This document shows positions 11,690-24,145 of a DNA stretch of 64,000 bases, one piece after another. The notes beneath the pieces were generated by a model, which searched no databases, was not told the origin of the DNA, and was given only the letters and a program-made list of their open reading frames with translations. Made by a program: the position numbers and the translations under genes. Origin of the DNA: Incurvaria masculella (taxonomy: Eukaryota; Arthropoda; Insecta; Lepidoptera; Incurvariidae). How positions within the stretch are numbered: position 1 is the first letter of the stretch; each line of letters begins with the position of its first letter. The DNA is taken from positions 4,053,001 to 4,117,000 of the forward strand of contig OX335652.1 in NCBI GenBank assembly GCA_946894095.1, given 5' to 3'.

Positions 11690-11870
11690 ACTTCTGGTAG
11701 TCAAACTACACTAAATTCGTGTCACAATTTAATTGATCCGCGGATTCGATCAACCAGTGAAGAAGAATCCGCAAAGAAACTTCTAATGCGAGCTGCTCCA
11801 TGGTTTGGAATCCATGCAAATAATAGGTGGTAGGGTTAAGCCCGCCCGAGTTGGTAACATTCATAGTCTG
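11690..11870. mobile_element. SINE remnants
   Basis: A segment with GGTAGTCAAACTACACTAAA, also found (inverted) at 5995x-6024x positions 59990-60245 and near 6170-6275, is followed by a family B piece (TGCGAGCTGCTCCATGGTTT, TAGGTGGTAGGGTTAAGCCC). Confidence 0.6.
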
Positions 11871-12110
11871 CTGCATATTTGCACTTTTGGGCACGCGGTA
11901 TGTAGGGGATTATCATGGGTCCCTTCTACAAAACTCACATATACAGACGTGAAGCTGTCAACGGCGTTTCCTATATAATTTATCCTTTGCCAACAACCTT
12001 TGCTTCTGCCAAAGCCTATGTAAGTACCTATAAACAGCGCTTCCTTACTTCAAGATTGAAACTCTGGCGTTCCGCCGCTCTCGAGCAGATGTGATATTAT
12101 TTTACAAAAT

Positions 12111-12367
12111 TGCGAGTCGGACTCGTACATGAAGGCTTCCGTACCAACGTTCAAGATTTAATACAAACAATATTTTTTTTGTAGTGGGTATCGCGGCTTT
12201 ATGTTGTTACAGCGGCAAAATAAATACACGCTCTGTGGAAATTTCAGCTGAAAGTGAAGTACCTATTACGGTTCATGAGATACAGCCAAGTGACGGACGG
12301 ACAGACGGACGGATGGATGCTTAGTAATAGAGTTCCGTTGGCACCCTTTGGATACGGAATCCTAAAA
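12111..12367 (-). mobile_element. Family A, minus, lacking the last bases of its 3' end
   Basis: It begins inside the 3' hairpin (TGCGAGTCGGACTCG) without the GGCCGG tail and runs to GGATACGGAATCCTAAAAA. Confidence 0.8.
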
Positions 12368-12938
12368 AGTAGCTATACCCTGAATACTAGCACACATAGA
12401 AGGAACACCTATACATTCCTTTTCACACAGAATCGGGTTCCACTAATGTCGGACAGCACTCACCAATTCACCGAATCTGTACAACCAGTAATAAAGAGGG
12501 ACAGAATCGACGTTTTCGCCGACACGATATTGTTACTAAAAAAGTTTAAGTAATAAAACTTGTTGCATAAATTGCTTCGTAAATTGATTTGTAATTTTTT
12601 CTTGTTAAATATTTTGTTTGTTTTAATCTAATAATATATTGTTTTAATTAAGTTGGGTTAACCTATAAATAAAAAAAAACTGCCTTAACTTAAGATGTAA
12701 TCATTTCAGAAATGCTGCATTCTCTATTCTACGTTGACATTAGAACTTACGTGCTAAACGATCTGACCGAGCAAATCACGTTGCGGACATTGTTGGAAAA
12801 ACCATTCGCTTCCTTCACTCGTGCATTTCAATACATTTATCGCGAGCGTGCTGTTCCGCAATGCAGTCCTTTCGATCGGGGCTCGGAGGCGCCACGGGCA
12901 AACTCGCCCAGGGTTGCCACGTGAACATTGCATTGTTA

Positions 12939-13400
12939 GGGCTCAGAGCCCCTAGCCCGACTTGTCACATGAATAGGCGTTTTCGTCAAACCGTTCGACT
13001 GGCGTTTTCAAATGTATGGAGAGTTGAAGAGCGCGCGCAGTGGGCGATTAGCAAATTAACATTTGCAACTGGGACTACAGGCTCTGGGTTTGATTTGATT
13101 TTGACTGAACGGCTCAGGTTTCACCGTGAACAGAGCCCGTAGTCCGACTATACACCTGAATTGGCGTTTACGCAAAACCGATCAACTAGCGTTTTGAAAT
13201 GTACCAAGAATTTAAAAGCGCACGTAGTGGTCGTTGAGCGAACTAACATTTGTGAGTCCGAGTTTGATTCGACAGCTTACGCATCTTCGCCGAAAATACG
13301 TTGAGGTTGCCGTTTACGCCGATTCCGCGTTTTCATCAATATCGGTAATCCTATTTGGTTTTTGACAGGTCGAAGGAGTAAATTTCGTATGACAAAACGT
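12939..13400 (+). mobile_element. Two family E elements in tandem, right ends lost
   Basis: AGAGCCCCTAGCCCGACTTG at 12948 and AGAGCCCGTAGTCCGACTAT at about 13132 start two successive copies with the family body. Neither shows the right TIR. Confidence 0.65.
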
Positions 13401-13521
13401 TACCGGCAATTCAAGTGAAAACGTGCTGTAAACAATACAAGCAACGTATCTAGCGAAAAAAAAATATCTGAAAGAAAATAATAAATATAATATCGTTGGT
13501 TTAAATTTAATAGCAATCTTA

Positions 13522-13680
13522 GGGCCGAGTGCACGAAAGGACAAAAAATCAAAATCAACGTCAACGTATGATTAAACACGTCACTTTGTATGAATAGTAT
13601 GGAAGGACCTCCGTGGGGTTCACTAAAAGAGACGTGTTTGAACATTGATTAACTCAGCCGTCTCTTCGTGCAATCGGGGC
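13522..13680 (+). mobile_element. Family C palindromic MITE, 159 bp
   Basis: Ends GGGCCGAGTGCACGAAAGGA and, inverted, GCCCCGATTGCACGAAGAGA. Internal arms around AAACACGTCACTTT and AGACGTGTTT make the element nearly a full hairpin. TTA flanks both sides (13519-13521, 13681-13683), the TWA-type duplication of PIF/Harbinger. Confidence 0.85.
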
Positions 13681-14010
13681 TTAATTGTGACTTTGAGGAA
13701 ATGTTAAGACCGCAATACTAGCATACTTTATGCGCACTTGCGATATTTTATAATCTTTTATTACCTTCATGCGTACTTAAGATTAATAAATACAATTTCC
13801 GTAATCTATTTTATTAATTGCGTTGGCAACTAGCAACCCTCTCATACTCGGTAGCTATAATATCTGTCCGTAAATGTGTCATAAATCGTATTCCAAGGCA
13901 ATTTGTACATTGATTTTAAACAAAGCATCTCAAAGTATGATCGCGACTACAAGACGAGTATATTTCATTTCTCAATTCAGATTCTATTGGATGACCTGCC
14001 AAGACACTAA

Positions 14011-14361
14011 AAAACCGGCCAAGTGAGACTCGCACACGAAGGGTTCCGTACCATCGTGCAATGTTTAACACCAATTTTTTGTATGGTATATGTAGGGTTC
14101 CGTACACAAAGGGTGAAAACGGAACCCTATTACTAAGCCTCCGCTGTCCGTCCGTCCGTCCGTCCGTCCGTCACAGGGCTGTATCTCAGGAACCGTAATA
14201 GGTAGGCAGCTACAATTTTCACAGAGTGTATATTTAATTTGCCGCTATGACAACAAATAGGTAAATAAAAAAAAATTCAAGAACGTGATTTTTTGGTTGA
14301 TTTTGTACGATGATATGGTACCCTTCATGTGCGAGTCCGACTCGCACTTGGCCGGTTTTTT
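14011..14361. mobile_element. Family A pair in inverted orientation
   Basis: A minus-strand 3' end (14011-14093) is joined without spacer to a full plus-strand copy (14094-14361). The pair can fold on itself through the shared 3' ends. Confidence 0.8.
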
Positions 14362-14701
14362 TTATTGCACATATTCAGTAACGACATGTGGGACCAATCC
14401 AAAAGAAAAGTTAATTAGATCATTTGCGATCACATCGATTTTACTATACATATATATGTAGTCAGTATTTATATGTGAGACAGACCAAAAAGTAAGGTAA
14501 TCATTTGTGATGTTTTGAAGGCTACGTGACGCACATACATACAAGTACAAGAATCCTCGCAGTCATACGTATCTGTTATCACCTGCACAGCTCCTTCTTT
14601 GGAGCATCTTCAATGCTGTTAATTAGCATAACCCTGATCAAGCAAATATTTTGCATTACATTAATTTTATCTCGTGCTATGATTTTTATTTTATTTAATT
14701 A

Positions 14702-14995
14702 CTAGCTGAGGTACCCGGCTCCGCTCGGGTCAATGTCGTTTTTGACTGATTGCGGGCTGGTCAAGTTCAGCCTGCGTTTGCAATGTTAGCGGAAAAAATG
14801 TAATTATTTACGATATACAAAATAACAGTATTTTTCTATTATTTAATGGATGCATGTAAACCTTCCTCTTCAATCACTCTACCTATTAAAAAAAAACCGC
14901 ATCAAAATCCGTTGCATAGTTTTAAGATTTAAGCATACATAGGGATATAGGGCCAGAGAAAGCGACTTGGTTTTATACTATGTAGTGATAGTGAA
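14702..14995 (+). repeat. Family F repeat, another subfamily
   Basis: CTAGCTGAGGTACCCGGCTC head and a tail with CCGCATCAAAATCCGTTGCA and GGGATATAGGGCCAGAGAAA. A head-only copy is at 2981-3015, where it passes into a fold-back-like sequence (3016-3160) shared with 50865-50985, 51840-51905 and 54025-54070. Confidence 0.65.
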
Positions 14996-15259
14996 GTAAG
15001 GATTATAGGTAGCATTGCGGCTTTTTCCTTCTTGAATGATAATGGCTTTGTATATGAATAAAAATAGTATGTTAGCAGTCCACGACAGGATACACTCAAT
15101 GTTCACATAAATTAGTAACATGTGTAACAATGTTACTAATTTTAAAATTATAATTTATCCAAGACGTCGAAATCACTAGGCAGGATAGAAACACTCATTA
15201 ATGCAGAGAACAGGCAAGTAATAGCTAGGTACGACAGGTAATTCCTTTAAGTCCATTTG

Positions 15260-15646
15260 AGCGGCTCGTAGCCTAGTGGCGCGGGGTCTGGACTAGCGTA
15301 CCAGAGACCTGGGTTCAATTCCGACATGCACCACTGTCTTTCTCTTTCCGAGTTCGATAAGTGCATTTCGTCCCGAATGCGAGCTGCTCCATGGTTCGGA
15401 AACCATGTTTAACTGTAGGTCCCCTTCCCTGACTAGGTGGTAGGGTTTAAGCATCGCATTGGATGAAAGATGGTCGAAGCGGCAATGAAAAATTGTCCGT
15501 GTTTTCCATCCAGTTCAATGTAGCCGTGCTCATAAAGGGAAGGTCCTGGCATGGCACCTAATTCCTTCGGGAATGTGGTGTATTGGGCTAATATCATAAC
15601 GGTAGTTGTATGGTATTAGCCATTCACGTCAGGTCGCATAAAAAAA
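15260..15646 (+). mobile_element. SINE family B with tRNA-like head, full length
   Basis: The head has an A-box-like TAGCCTAGTGG and a B-box-like GGTTCAATTCC, the internal Pol III promoter of a tRNA-derived SINE. The body follows: TGCGAGCTGCTCCATGGTTC, TGGATGAAAGATGGTCGAAG, CAGTTCAATGTAGCCGTGCT, GGTCCTGGCATGGCACCTAA, then GGTATTAGCCAT and an A-rich tail. It has no coding capacity and is presumably moved by a LINE. Confidence 0.85.
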
Positions 15647-16014
15647 GGTCCTCAAAGTAGAGTACCCAGAGTATGGTAAATATAACAAGTCTACGAGATC
15701 ACCTAAAAAGCGCTCCTCTATCCTAATCGTGTTTTACTTGGAGTAGCAAAGAATATTGCTTCACTACAAAGAAAATAGATATATTACACATGCTTATACA
15801 TAAAACATAACAGAGTGACGACCTTGCGCGACCTTGCTAGAAATTTTGCATGCCACAAGCGTGGGAGTGCCGCGGCGAGCTATTAGCAGTCCCATAGCTT
15901 ATTGGTGTTTATTGTACAGTAAAATAAGTATTGTCAGTTATAGAGGCACGGAGATTAAACATTCAGAACTGAAACATTTTCACGTGTGTTGTCGCTCCTG
16001 AGAAAAGTGGAAAG

Positions 16015-16290
16015 TAAAAACGTCAAACTCGATGCAAGTTTTTACTAGATATTCTGTGGTTTTGCTTCTTCAAGCTGTCAAAGTCAAACTCGGATTTCCG
16101 ATCTGTATGAAAACGCGAAGTCGGCGTAAACGGCAACGTCGAAGTATTTACGGCGACGGTGAGTAAGCTGTCAAATCAAACTTGAATTCAATTCAATTCA
16201 AACTTCAAATTCTCCATTCAGATTAAAACGCCAGTCGATCGGTTTGGCGTAAACGCCAATTAAGGTGACAACTGGGACTAGGGGCTCAGC
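16015..16290 (-). mobile_element. Family E element, minus
   Basis: The body is inverted (CTTCTTCAAGCTGTCAAAGT, GGCAACGTCGAAGTATTTAC) and ends AAACGCCAATTAAGGTGACA then ACTGGGACTAGGGGCTC. Confidence 0.7.
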
Positions 16291-18185
16291 AAGAGACCTC
16301 AAGATGTTGTACTTCATCGTAGTAAGCATTCGTATCTGTGTTGCCACTGGGGAAGTCCTTGCGTGCGTTGACGCTTGGTCGCGTGTCGCCTCTTCCCAAA
16401 AAACGTTTTATAACATAGTATCATTTGCCTCTTGCCCTACAATATGGTCGAAAGAGGCGATCCCGCACCGGTCTGATACTCGTGAACGGATGTTTATAAA
16501 GACAGCCTCCTCTAATTGGCAACATATTAGATGATTTTTTGCAAAATAAATAAACTAACATATGTATTTGTCATAAATTCTTGCATACTGCATGAATCGT
16601 TGATTTTCAAGAATATATATATTATATCGGAAAACACCGACGTTTATGTATTGATTTCAATTTATAGTTATAGATAAAACGCAATTTAAGTTATGTACGG
16701 TTGGTAATCTTTGTGCGCTATAAACTTGAGAGAAAAAATCAGGTAGTGCGAGGCCGACTTGCGGCCCGAGGATTCCGTATCAAAGGTTAATTATTTACAA
16801 GCTTAGTGGTTTAAATAAAGGCAAGCATCACCAGTCGTTTCAGGCTATTTACTAATCCCTATGACCTAGCTAGAGGGCGGGCAGATGTTCAGACATTGTA
16901 GCAAGATTAACCCTATACAGTGCGGCCGCCGAGAGAATTAACTTTTCACGTCTGTTAGTTGATCGTGACTAGTGACGGGCAATAAGTAAGTAATACTAAT
17001 TTTGTATATGCTTAAGGTAACACTAATATTCTTACCAGAAATATAACAATAGTAATCATTTTACGCAGCTTGCCTTCGCTTGTTCGGTTTGAGCGCTGCC
17101 TTATAATATTATTATCTTGATTAACACTTTATATTACTACTAAATTAGATATAAAACATATAAAATATCTTGCGCTAGTATATTTTGCACATCATTACAA
17201 AAGTTTCCGTTTTCACCCTTTGGGTACGGAACCCTAAAAAGCTTAGAATTTCACATACAAATTATCACGGAATCAAATTATTCACATACGAATTAATTCA
17301 CAGGTCATGAATAAACATGACAATTTAAGCAATTTAAATTAGGAAGGGTTGCCTGGAATAAATCGAACGAATCGAATAAATGGAATGAATCGAACTAATC
17401 ACAGTTCGACTTTGCGTTGCATTTATTCTCTGTAATTATATTTTTCCTTTTTGCGCAATACAGAATTCATTCATTCATTCATTCAATGATTCAAGGCTGA
17501 CATTTTCAGTGTGCGCCATGATTTCCAAAGTCGTTAGTCCCTCCCCACGGATGGTGCGGCTTCTCACTCAGCGCCTGTTTATTTGCCAGCGTACATACCT
17601 ACGTACGATATATTTTTGTTGGGATTCAGTGATTTTCCATGACTGCCGAGCGAGCCCGCCTACTAATGAATACCTCTAAATAAATAAGCTAGAACATGAA
17701 GAATCCATTCAAAAAGAAAGGGGTTCCTGTAACAACATTGATTAAAAAGAATACAGAAGATAAATTACTATGCATATACTCTAGCGTATTATTAGTAATT
17801 TTGCACGCAATAAAAAAATCTCATTCTGCCAATATTATAGAAATTGCATAAATTAATACAATGTGGAGGAAAATTCAACAAAGCAAGCAAAGTGTTGTCA
17901 GAGTTCGATTCAAATTTAAAATTTATATTTATTTGTTAATGATGCAGAAAGGTTACCCAGTTTTTTTTAGAAGCCAGTCAGTGCAACTTCTAATTTCCAA
18001 AGGGGTCGAAATCTAAAATCGTCAATGTTCTCGGATCCATCGTAGGACGTCCAAAAAAAAACTAAATCATTTTAAAGCGACTGTAATGTTGTCACGCGTC
18101 GATGGAGTGGATGCCGTAAATTGTCGACAATTGATTCGCGACCACCGCCTCCGCCGCACCGCGCCGCAGGTCAATTTGAGGATAA
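16291..18185. other. No gene seen
   Basis: It contains the isolated family A end at 17204-17239 and a CATT(CATT)n run at 17465-17485. The frame at 16265-16534 has no recognisable product. Confidence 0.5.
17204..17239 (-). mobile_element. Family A, isolated 5' terminus
   Basis: Only the 5' hairpin segment remains (TTTCCGTTTTCACCCTTTGG through CGGAACCCTAAAAA). Confidence 0.75.
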
Positions 18186-18545
18186 CTAGTTCTGAGCCCG
18201 TAGTCTCAGTTGTCACCTAAATTGGCGTTACGGCAAACCGATCGACTGGCGTTTTCAAATGTATGGAGAAATTGAAGAGCGCGCGCAGCGGGCGTTAAGC
18301 GAACTAACATTTGCGAGTCCGAGCTTGATTTGACAGCTTACTCAACGTTGCCGTAAATACGTCGACGTTGCCGTTTACGTCCACTCCGCGTTTTCATACA
18401 AATCGGAAGTGCGCGTTTGACTTTAACAGCTTGAAGAAGTAAAACCACAGAATATCTAGTAAAAACTTGTATGGAGTTTGGAGAAAACGCCCGTCGATCG
18501 GTTTGCCGTAAACGCCAATTTAGGTGAGAACTCAGACTGACCACT
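18186..18545 (+). mobile_element. Family E element, complete
   Basis: The left CACCTAAATTGGCGTTACGG, AAACCGATCGACTGGCGTTT is inverted at the right as CGATCGGTTTGCCGTAAACG, CCAATTTAGGTG. This is the clearest copy; the TIRs are about 55 bp. A left-end fragment of the family is at 25703-25770. Confidence 0.75.
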
Positions 18546-18788
18546 CTATAGTCGGCGCGTGGCGGTCGCATTGCGTAGGCGCGTCTGCATGCAGCCGCCA
18601 GTCGTGTGTCGATAGAAACACATCGATATTCGCCCGTCAGACCTATAAACACTACGAGAACGAGCGCAACGAAGTGGGAAGCGGCTATAAATCAACAGAA
18701 ACTGTGTGTGCCACCGCATGTATTCGATTGAACCTTTTTTCGATTGGAATATTGCTCCACTCGTAGCGAATTACACTGTTTCTTTCTT

Positions 18789-19315
18789 AAGGTGGGCCAT
18801 CCCGCTCAACTCGCCATACAAACGGGGAAAGAAGATCACGCCCATATTTCTTGTCAGAGATCCCAAATTTCGCTCAGAATAGCTTTGGCAATAGCTTGGC
18901 ATTGTAAAAATGTGTTTGGTTTCTAAGTTATAAGGTCCGAAAGTTCGAATTTTTCGCACGTTTTATACAATAACTTTGGAAGTGGATTACGCAATGATAA
19001 AGTAAGAACATCTTGAAAAGATTAGTCATTAGACATAGCTTATTTAATCTAGATTTATAATCTATTTGGTTATTGTTCGATTTTTTACTACAGCGGTCGT
19101 GGTTTACTTTTAGCTATAAGTCATTTTGTAATTAACATTTTCGTAAATCTTACCAAATCAACACTATGCACGTTGTCTTTTTTGTGAACACGTTGCATCT
19201 TCCTCATCACGGAGCCTGTCTTTTTCTTTGAAACAGAGAAGGTCCCAGAGCCCAACAGCACGGTTTGGTACCGTGCCCGCGAATGAGTTAGTCCCGCCGG
19301 GTTGGGCCACCTTAA
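18789..19315 (+). mobile_element. Family D MITE with TTAA ends
   Basis: TTAAGGTGGGCCATCCCGCT at the left and GTTGGGCCACCTTAA at the right form imperfect TIRs. TTAA at both ends in all three full copies suggests a piggyBac-type duplication, not proven. The body includes AACGGGGAAAGAAGATCACG and GACTACAGCGGTCGTGG-like segments. Confidence 0.8.
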
Positions 19316-19724
19316 GAACGGCCCGTAAGCTATGCTCCCCATACAAACGTAGTTTACTAATCATTTGAAAACCGCTGTTCCAATTAAATTTATATTTAAT
19401 ATCTAATATCAGGCAACAAATATCTGTGTCTGCACGCTATAAATAAAATCTTCATAATAATTTTGTTTTCTCTCTGGTTTGACCCAGGATAAATTTACAG
19501 AAAAAACAAAGACTTGCAGACTCAGATATTTGTAGCTTAATTTTAGATACCAAATTTTAAGTAAATTGGAACAGCGGTTCCAGTGGAAAAATTATCGGTA
19601 AAATACGTTTTTATGGGAGGCGAAATTTTCTGATGCTTACGGGTCTATCTTAAGGGGAAGAAAGAACGCTGGGGTCCTAAATGGGACAAACTAAGCACTT
19701 TCACGTTAAGGAACAGTGAAGATT

Positions 19725-19920
19725 AAAAAAAACCGGACAAGTGCGAGTCGGACTCGCACACGAAGGGTTCCGCACCATCGTAAAAAAAATTAAAAAATCA
19801 CGTTTTTAGGGGCTTCCCTTGAATTTTTATTGTTTTTATATTTTACCTATTTGTTGTTATAGCGGAAAAATAAATACACACTCTATGAAAATTTCAGCTG
19901 CCTACCTATTACGGTTCATT
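19725..19920 (-). mobile_element. Family A, 5'-truncated copy, minus
   Basis: An intact 3' end (AACCGGACAAGTGCGAGTCG) and body up to ATTACGGTTCATT; the (CCGT)n and 5' hairpin are lost. Confidence 0.8.
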
Positions 19921-20120
19921 AGGCTTAACAGAACCTTTTAATACGATCTGTTAAAAATATTTTATTATTATCGACCCTGCGAACAGCACTAGAAATAAAT
20001 GGCAGTGTGCGATCTGCCGCCAGATGATGTAACTTGACCCTAACGCAAAATTAAAAGTCACCGTGTGCCATTTTCGTGTCATTTATATGGCGCATACATT
20101 AATAAATATGTTAATATGTT

Positions 20121-20670
20121 TTAAGGTGGCCCAACCCGGCGGCCTCAACTCATTTGCGGGCACGGTACAAAACCGTGCTGTTGCGCTCTGGGACCTTCTC
20201 TGTTTCTAAGAATAAGACAGGCTCCGTTATGAGGAAGATGCAACCTGTCCACAAAAAAGACAATGTGCATAGTGTATGATTTGGTAAGATTTACGAAAAT
20301 TTTAATTTCAAAACGACTTATAGCTAAAAGTAAACCACGACCGCTGTAGTCAAAAATCTAACAAAAACCAAATAGATTATAAATCTTGATTAAACAAGCT
20401 ATGTCTGATGACTAATCTTTTTAAGATGTTCTTACTTTATCATTGCGTAATCCACCTCCAAAGTAATTGTATAAAACGTGCGAAAAATCCGAACTTTCGG
20501 ACGTTATAACTTGGAAACCAAACACAATTTTACAATGCCAATGGTCATCAGACATCTAGTTCAATCAAATAAAGCTATATTGAGCAAAATTTTGGATCTC
20601 TGACAAGAAATATAGGCGTGATCTTCTTTCCCCTTTTGTATGGGGAAATGAGCGGGTTGGGCCACCTTAA
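20121..20670 (-). mobile_element. Family D MITE, minus
   Basis: TTAAGGTGGCCCAACCCGGC to GGGTTGGGCCACCTTAA, the full-length mirror image of the 18789 copy about 800 bp away. Confidence 0.8.
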
Positions 20671-20789
20671 GCGTTATCTGCATTTAGTATGCAATTGAAA
20701 TGAAAGTGAATAAAATGTTTTGTTATTATAAAATGCGCTATTACCAAATGAAAAAGATATAAGAGTAAACCATATAAGTTCTATAAAAC

Positions 20790-20895
20790 ATTGGATGAAA
20801 AGATGGTTGAAGCGGCGATGGAAAATTGTCAGTGTCTTCCATCCAGTTAAATGAAGCCGTGCTCATAAACTGGAAGGTCCTGGTATGGTCCATAA
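20790..20895 (+). mobile_element. SINE family B, internal fragment
   Basis: TTGGATGAAAAGATGGTTGA through GGTCCTGGTATGGTCC, fused to a family A 3' end. Confidence 0.7.
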
Positions 20896-20896
20896 T

Positions 20897-20928
20897 TCGA
20901 GTCCGACTCACACTTGGCCGGTTTTACA
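20897..20928 (+). mobile_element. Family A, isolated 3' terminus
   Basis: TCGAGTCCGACTCACACTTG then GCCGGTTTT, fused directly to the end of a SINE fragment at 20895. Confidence 0.75.
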
Positions 20929-23619
20929 AGGAAATGACACGAGCTTCTAAAAAGTAGTATTTATTGAAATGACACCTCTTTACAATTTTCTTTATACCAT
21001 CGATAATCTCGTCAGAAAAACAAAAAAAATGTTTTAATTAAAACATTATTTGCGACGATATTTTTATGATAGAGCATTATAAATCCATGGAACTTACGTT
21101 GTGTGGACACTTTCTACGCAAGGAAGGGAACTCATAGGTATGTCCGATACAGACGAGGACAGTCTGCCAATACAATGGTGAATACATTTGCATACTGCGA
21201 GGTGACCATATTTTGCATTTAGTTGCAGTTACTACGTCCGACGTCCGTCACACGCCTTAGCCATATCAAAATATATCGTCTTCTGCTCTGCATCGTCTTT
21301 TGGCCAAGGAATACCTATCAAATATATCCGTGGAATACTACTAGCAAACACTACGATAAGCGAGTGGTGTAATATCATAAGCTAATGTTTGTTCCCCTAA
21401 TAATGATCAAGCGATATATCCTTCTCCATTACATTTAAGAGCCTGTATGGGTAGTCGGAGTTCTTACGGAATTGGCGTTTATATTATATTGCAATATATT
21501 GCAATAATAAAACGGCTCCTTGCGACGTCAACTCGCAAGGAGTTTTCCGCAATTTTTGCTTTTCCGTTTGGGATGTTTTGTATTATATATATAAAAGTTT
21601 AAGGTATTTAACAATGTGTAGATATGTTCTCGATTATTTTATTATGATTTCTTTCGTTTTATAACGATATTGTCAACTTATGTGACGCATCTTTTCTATA
21701 ATATACTCGTGCGCCTGTTGCTGGCTGTAGATTTATGTAGTTAATTTTGTTTAAACTATTTCTGTAACTACTATGTATATGTGCAGCCGTTTTGGCGCCT
21801 CATAAATCGGCGTGTACTAATTATAAAATGCAAAATCGATTAATTTACCTTCTACACTAAGAAACAGTGTTCCAATGATGTGAGTTCTCTCCTCTTACCT
21901 GGAAAGAAAAAATATTACAAACGTTATTAAATAAATTAACAATTTATGAAGTAGGTACGTAGGGTAGACCACTGTTAGCTGTATTAAAACAGTTTTTGAG
22001 TCGCTGGACACTGATAGTTATTTATTCGGTGTAGCTACACTAGTATAAGGCGGTTTTTGAGTTCTAGGCGTACGTTTGGCTTGATTACACCACGGCCATT
22101 GAATGATTACAGCATTGGCAGCTGTCGGATTTCATAGAAGTCTAGTTATTTAGGCTTCTAATCATTGCATTGATAAAACAGATAATAGTCATTAATAGCT
22201 ATATCTATTTCTATTATAAGCTTTTTCTAATTTTGGAGATACCCAAAGCAAGGACCCAGAACGTCAAAAAAATTATCATCAAAATCAATTCTTAATTGGC
22301 GGAGTAGTCGCGTAAAAACATACAGTCGAATTGAGAAACTCCTTTTCTTGAAGTCGGTTAAAAAGACGTAAGACGTAAAGGCATATCAATGTAGTCGCAG
22401 ATTACGTGCGCGATTCGATGTGATGAGAAATGGGAAGCATCACAAAACTATGTCATTTGTGAATGATTCAATAATTGTATTCGATTTTTCTTTGTAAAAC
22501 CCATAAAAACTATTACGGCGACACGCTTACAACTGATAGCGAACTATGAACATCTCGCGTCCGTTCCTTTTTAACGTTCTTGGCAAAGACCTTACTATAA
22601 ATAATTATTGGGTACAAAGTATAATGAATATATATTTTGTTATTCGTGTCGTTGCTCAAAGACCGTTTCAATTCACGTAAGACCGCTAGGTCACGTGATG
22701 GTAGGTCGCAGGTACTAGCAACCAGGGAACCCTAAATAATACCTTCTGTCTAGCGAGAGCCCTCAGTCTTTACATGGGGTGTAGAGACATAATTATTCAT
22801 CAAGGAATTTCGGAGAACTTACGTTATAATGGCCTTAATTGAGGTCCGGACACCACTGAGTTGGAAATAGGTCGGAAATCCCCCGGCTGGAACTCTATTT
22901 CAACGCAATAAAGTTCTATTAACTGTGTGCCTAAAATGTTATCCACGTAAGAGCCGCTTGCACTGCGCATGTAGGCTGCATGTACGTGTATCGTATTACT
23001 ACACGCGATAGCTTCTTTTGCTATAAAAACGCGCCAAAATCGCTCTGCACTTTCTCGTTCGAAAGGTTTGAATGAATTTTCCTAATATTAATTGTTTTTA
23101 GTTCATCTATAACCTACTTATTCGAACGGCATCACCCTTGACGCCAGACATTGTACTTTGACCCAGATACGTTTTCCTAGCAAATTCCAATGTCTACTGT
23201 GGCACCGAAGGTAATTCGTTCTGTACATATTGACTGACGTATCAACAAAAAACCAAATTTATAAACATGAAGCTAGAAACATGATATTTCTTTACGAAAT
23301 TAATTTTATGATACTGTGGGCACCCGCTAGGATGATATATTTCAAAACTCCTAGGTTTTACGAAATATTACATCCGATATCCTTAGGATAATGATAAGTA
23401 GTCATTTCCGTCACTAAAAATACACCCAAATTCTATGCAATCATAGATAGCACATAATTTAGAAACTTGAACACAATGTAAGTAATAAAAACTTTACATA
23501 AGTAGGTAATCGGGCGCACGCTTGACCTCGTACTTTTGCCCCAATATTGGGTCCCGAGCGGCTTTAAAACTAAAGCTCGGAGTGCGCTGCAGGCCTGGTG
23601 AGAGGTAAACACTTCCAGC
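20929..23619. other. Repeat-poor 2.7-kb stretch without a gene call
   Basis: Few recognisable repeats. A hairpin CTCCTTGCGA / TCGCAAGGAG at 21517-21542 is followed by a short T-run. Probably intron or intergenic. Confidence 0.5.
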
Positions 23620-23880
23620 TTATTCCCAATTCAGTGTCGGACTTCCACCCGCGGTTACAGCCACAGAACCTCTCCGTGTTTTGCAGCAATCAACGACTCG
23701 ACGGAAATTTCGAAGGTCACGACCAATCAGAATCGTTTGGGAATCGATCGCAGCGTTCTGATTGGTGACGACACGGACGGCGACATTCGAATTTTCCATC
23801 AAGTTTGTCGATTGCAAGTCGGTCAGTCGAGAGAGAACAATTCCAAGCAAAACAAAAAATAATGGTATTTCCCGATACAT
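23620..23880 (-). CDS. Small secreted-protein-like ORF, unrecognised
   Basis: An 86-codon frame starts MYREIPLFFVLLGIVLSRL, a plausible signal peptide with cleavage near residue 24, followed by a polar mature part with a Cys-Cys pair (VVDCCKTRR) and a C-terminus ...SPTLNWE. It lies in a repeat-poor region and has more balanced base composition than its neighbours. Within it, ACCAATCAGAA (23722-23732) is inverted at 23756-23766. No clear poly(A) signal or homology is seen; it could be a chance frame or one exon of a longer gene. Confidence 0.35.
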   Translation of the reverse strand: MYREIPLFFVLLGIVLSRLTDLQSTNLMENSNVAVRVVTNQNAAIDSQTILIGRDLRNFRRVVDCCKTRRGSVAVTAGGSPTLNWE

Positions 23881-23997
23881 ACTGCGACTTACTTTGTGCT
23901 CAATTAATCATTTATATTGCAGGTACATTTTAAAATACAATAAAAACCTTGAATGTTAAAATATACCGAGCAGACAAACGTTGCTTATACTACAATA

Positions 23998-24145
23998 TTG
24001 TCCGTGTTTTCCATCCAGTTTAGTTCCTGGTCTGGCACCTAATTCCTTAGGGAATGTGGTGTATTGGGCATATATTAAAACGTATTGGGTTAATATCATT
24101 ACGGTAGTTGTGTGGTATGAGCCATCCATGTCAAGTTGCTTCTCT
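23998..24145 (+). mobile_element. SINE family B, 3' fragment
   Basis: TGTCCGTGTTTTCCATCCAG through GTATGAGCCATCC, with an internal duplication around GTATTGGGCATATATT and GTATTGGGTTAATATC. Confidence 0.75.

Noticed and set aside
12712..12924. Exon-like frame after an acceptor (TCATTTCAG at about 12709)
   Set aside because: The peptide (MLHSLFYVDIRTYVL) matches nothing I recognise, no clear donor follows, and it runs to the edge of repeat sequence.
15260..15340. tRNA genes at the SINE heads (also 35160, 59860-59932)
   Set aside because: A and B boxes are present, but no cloverleaf or anticodon arm fits, and each continues into the shared SINE body.
18338..18652. 104-codon minus frame
   Set aside because: It crosses from a family E element into flanking DNA; no domain.
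21517..21546. Hairpin plus T-run resembling a bacterial terminator
   Set aside because: The window is eukaryotic; no bacterial gene is near, and it does not match the histone mRNA stem-loop.
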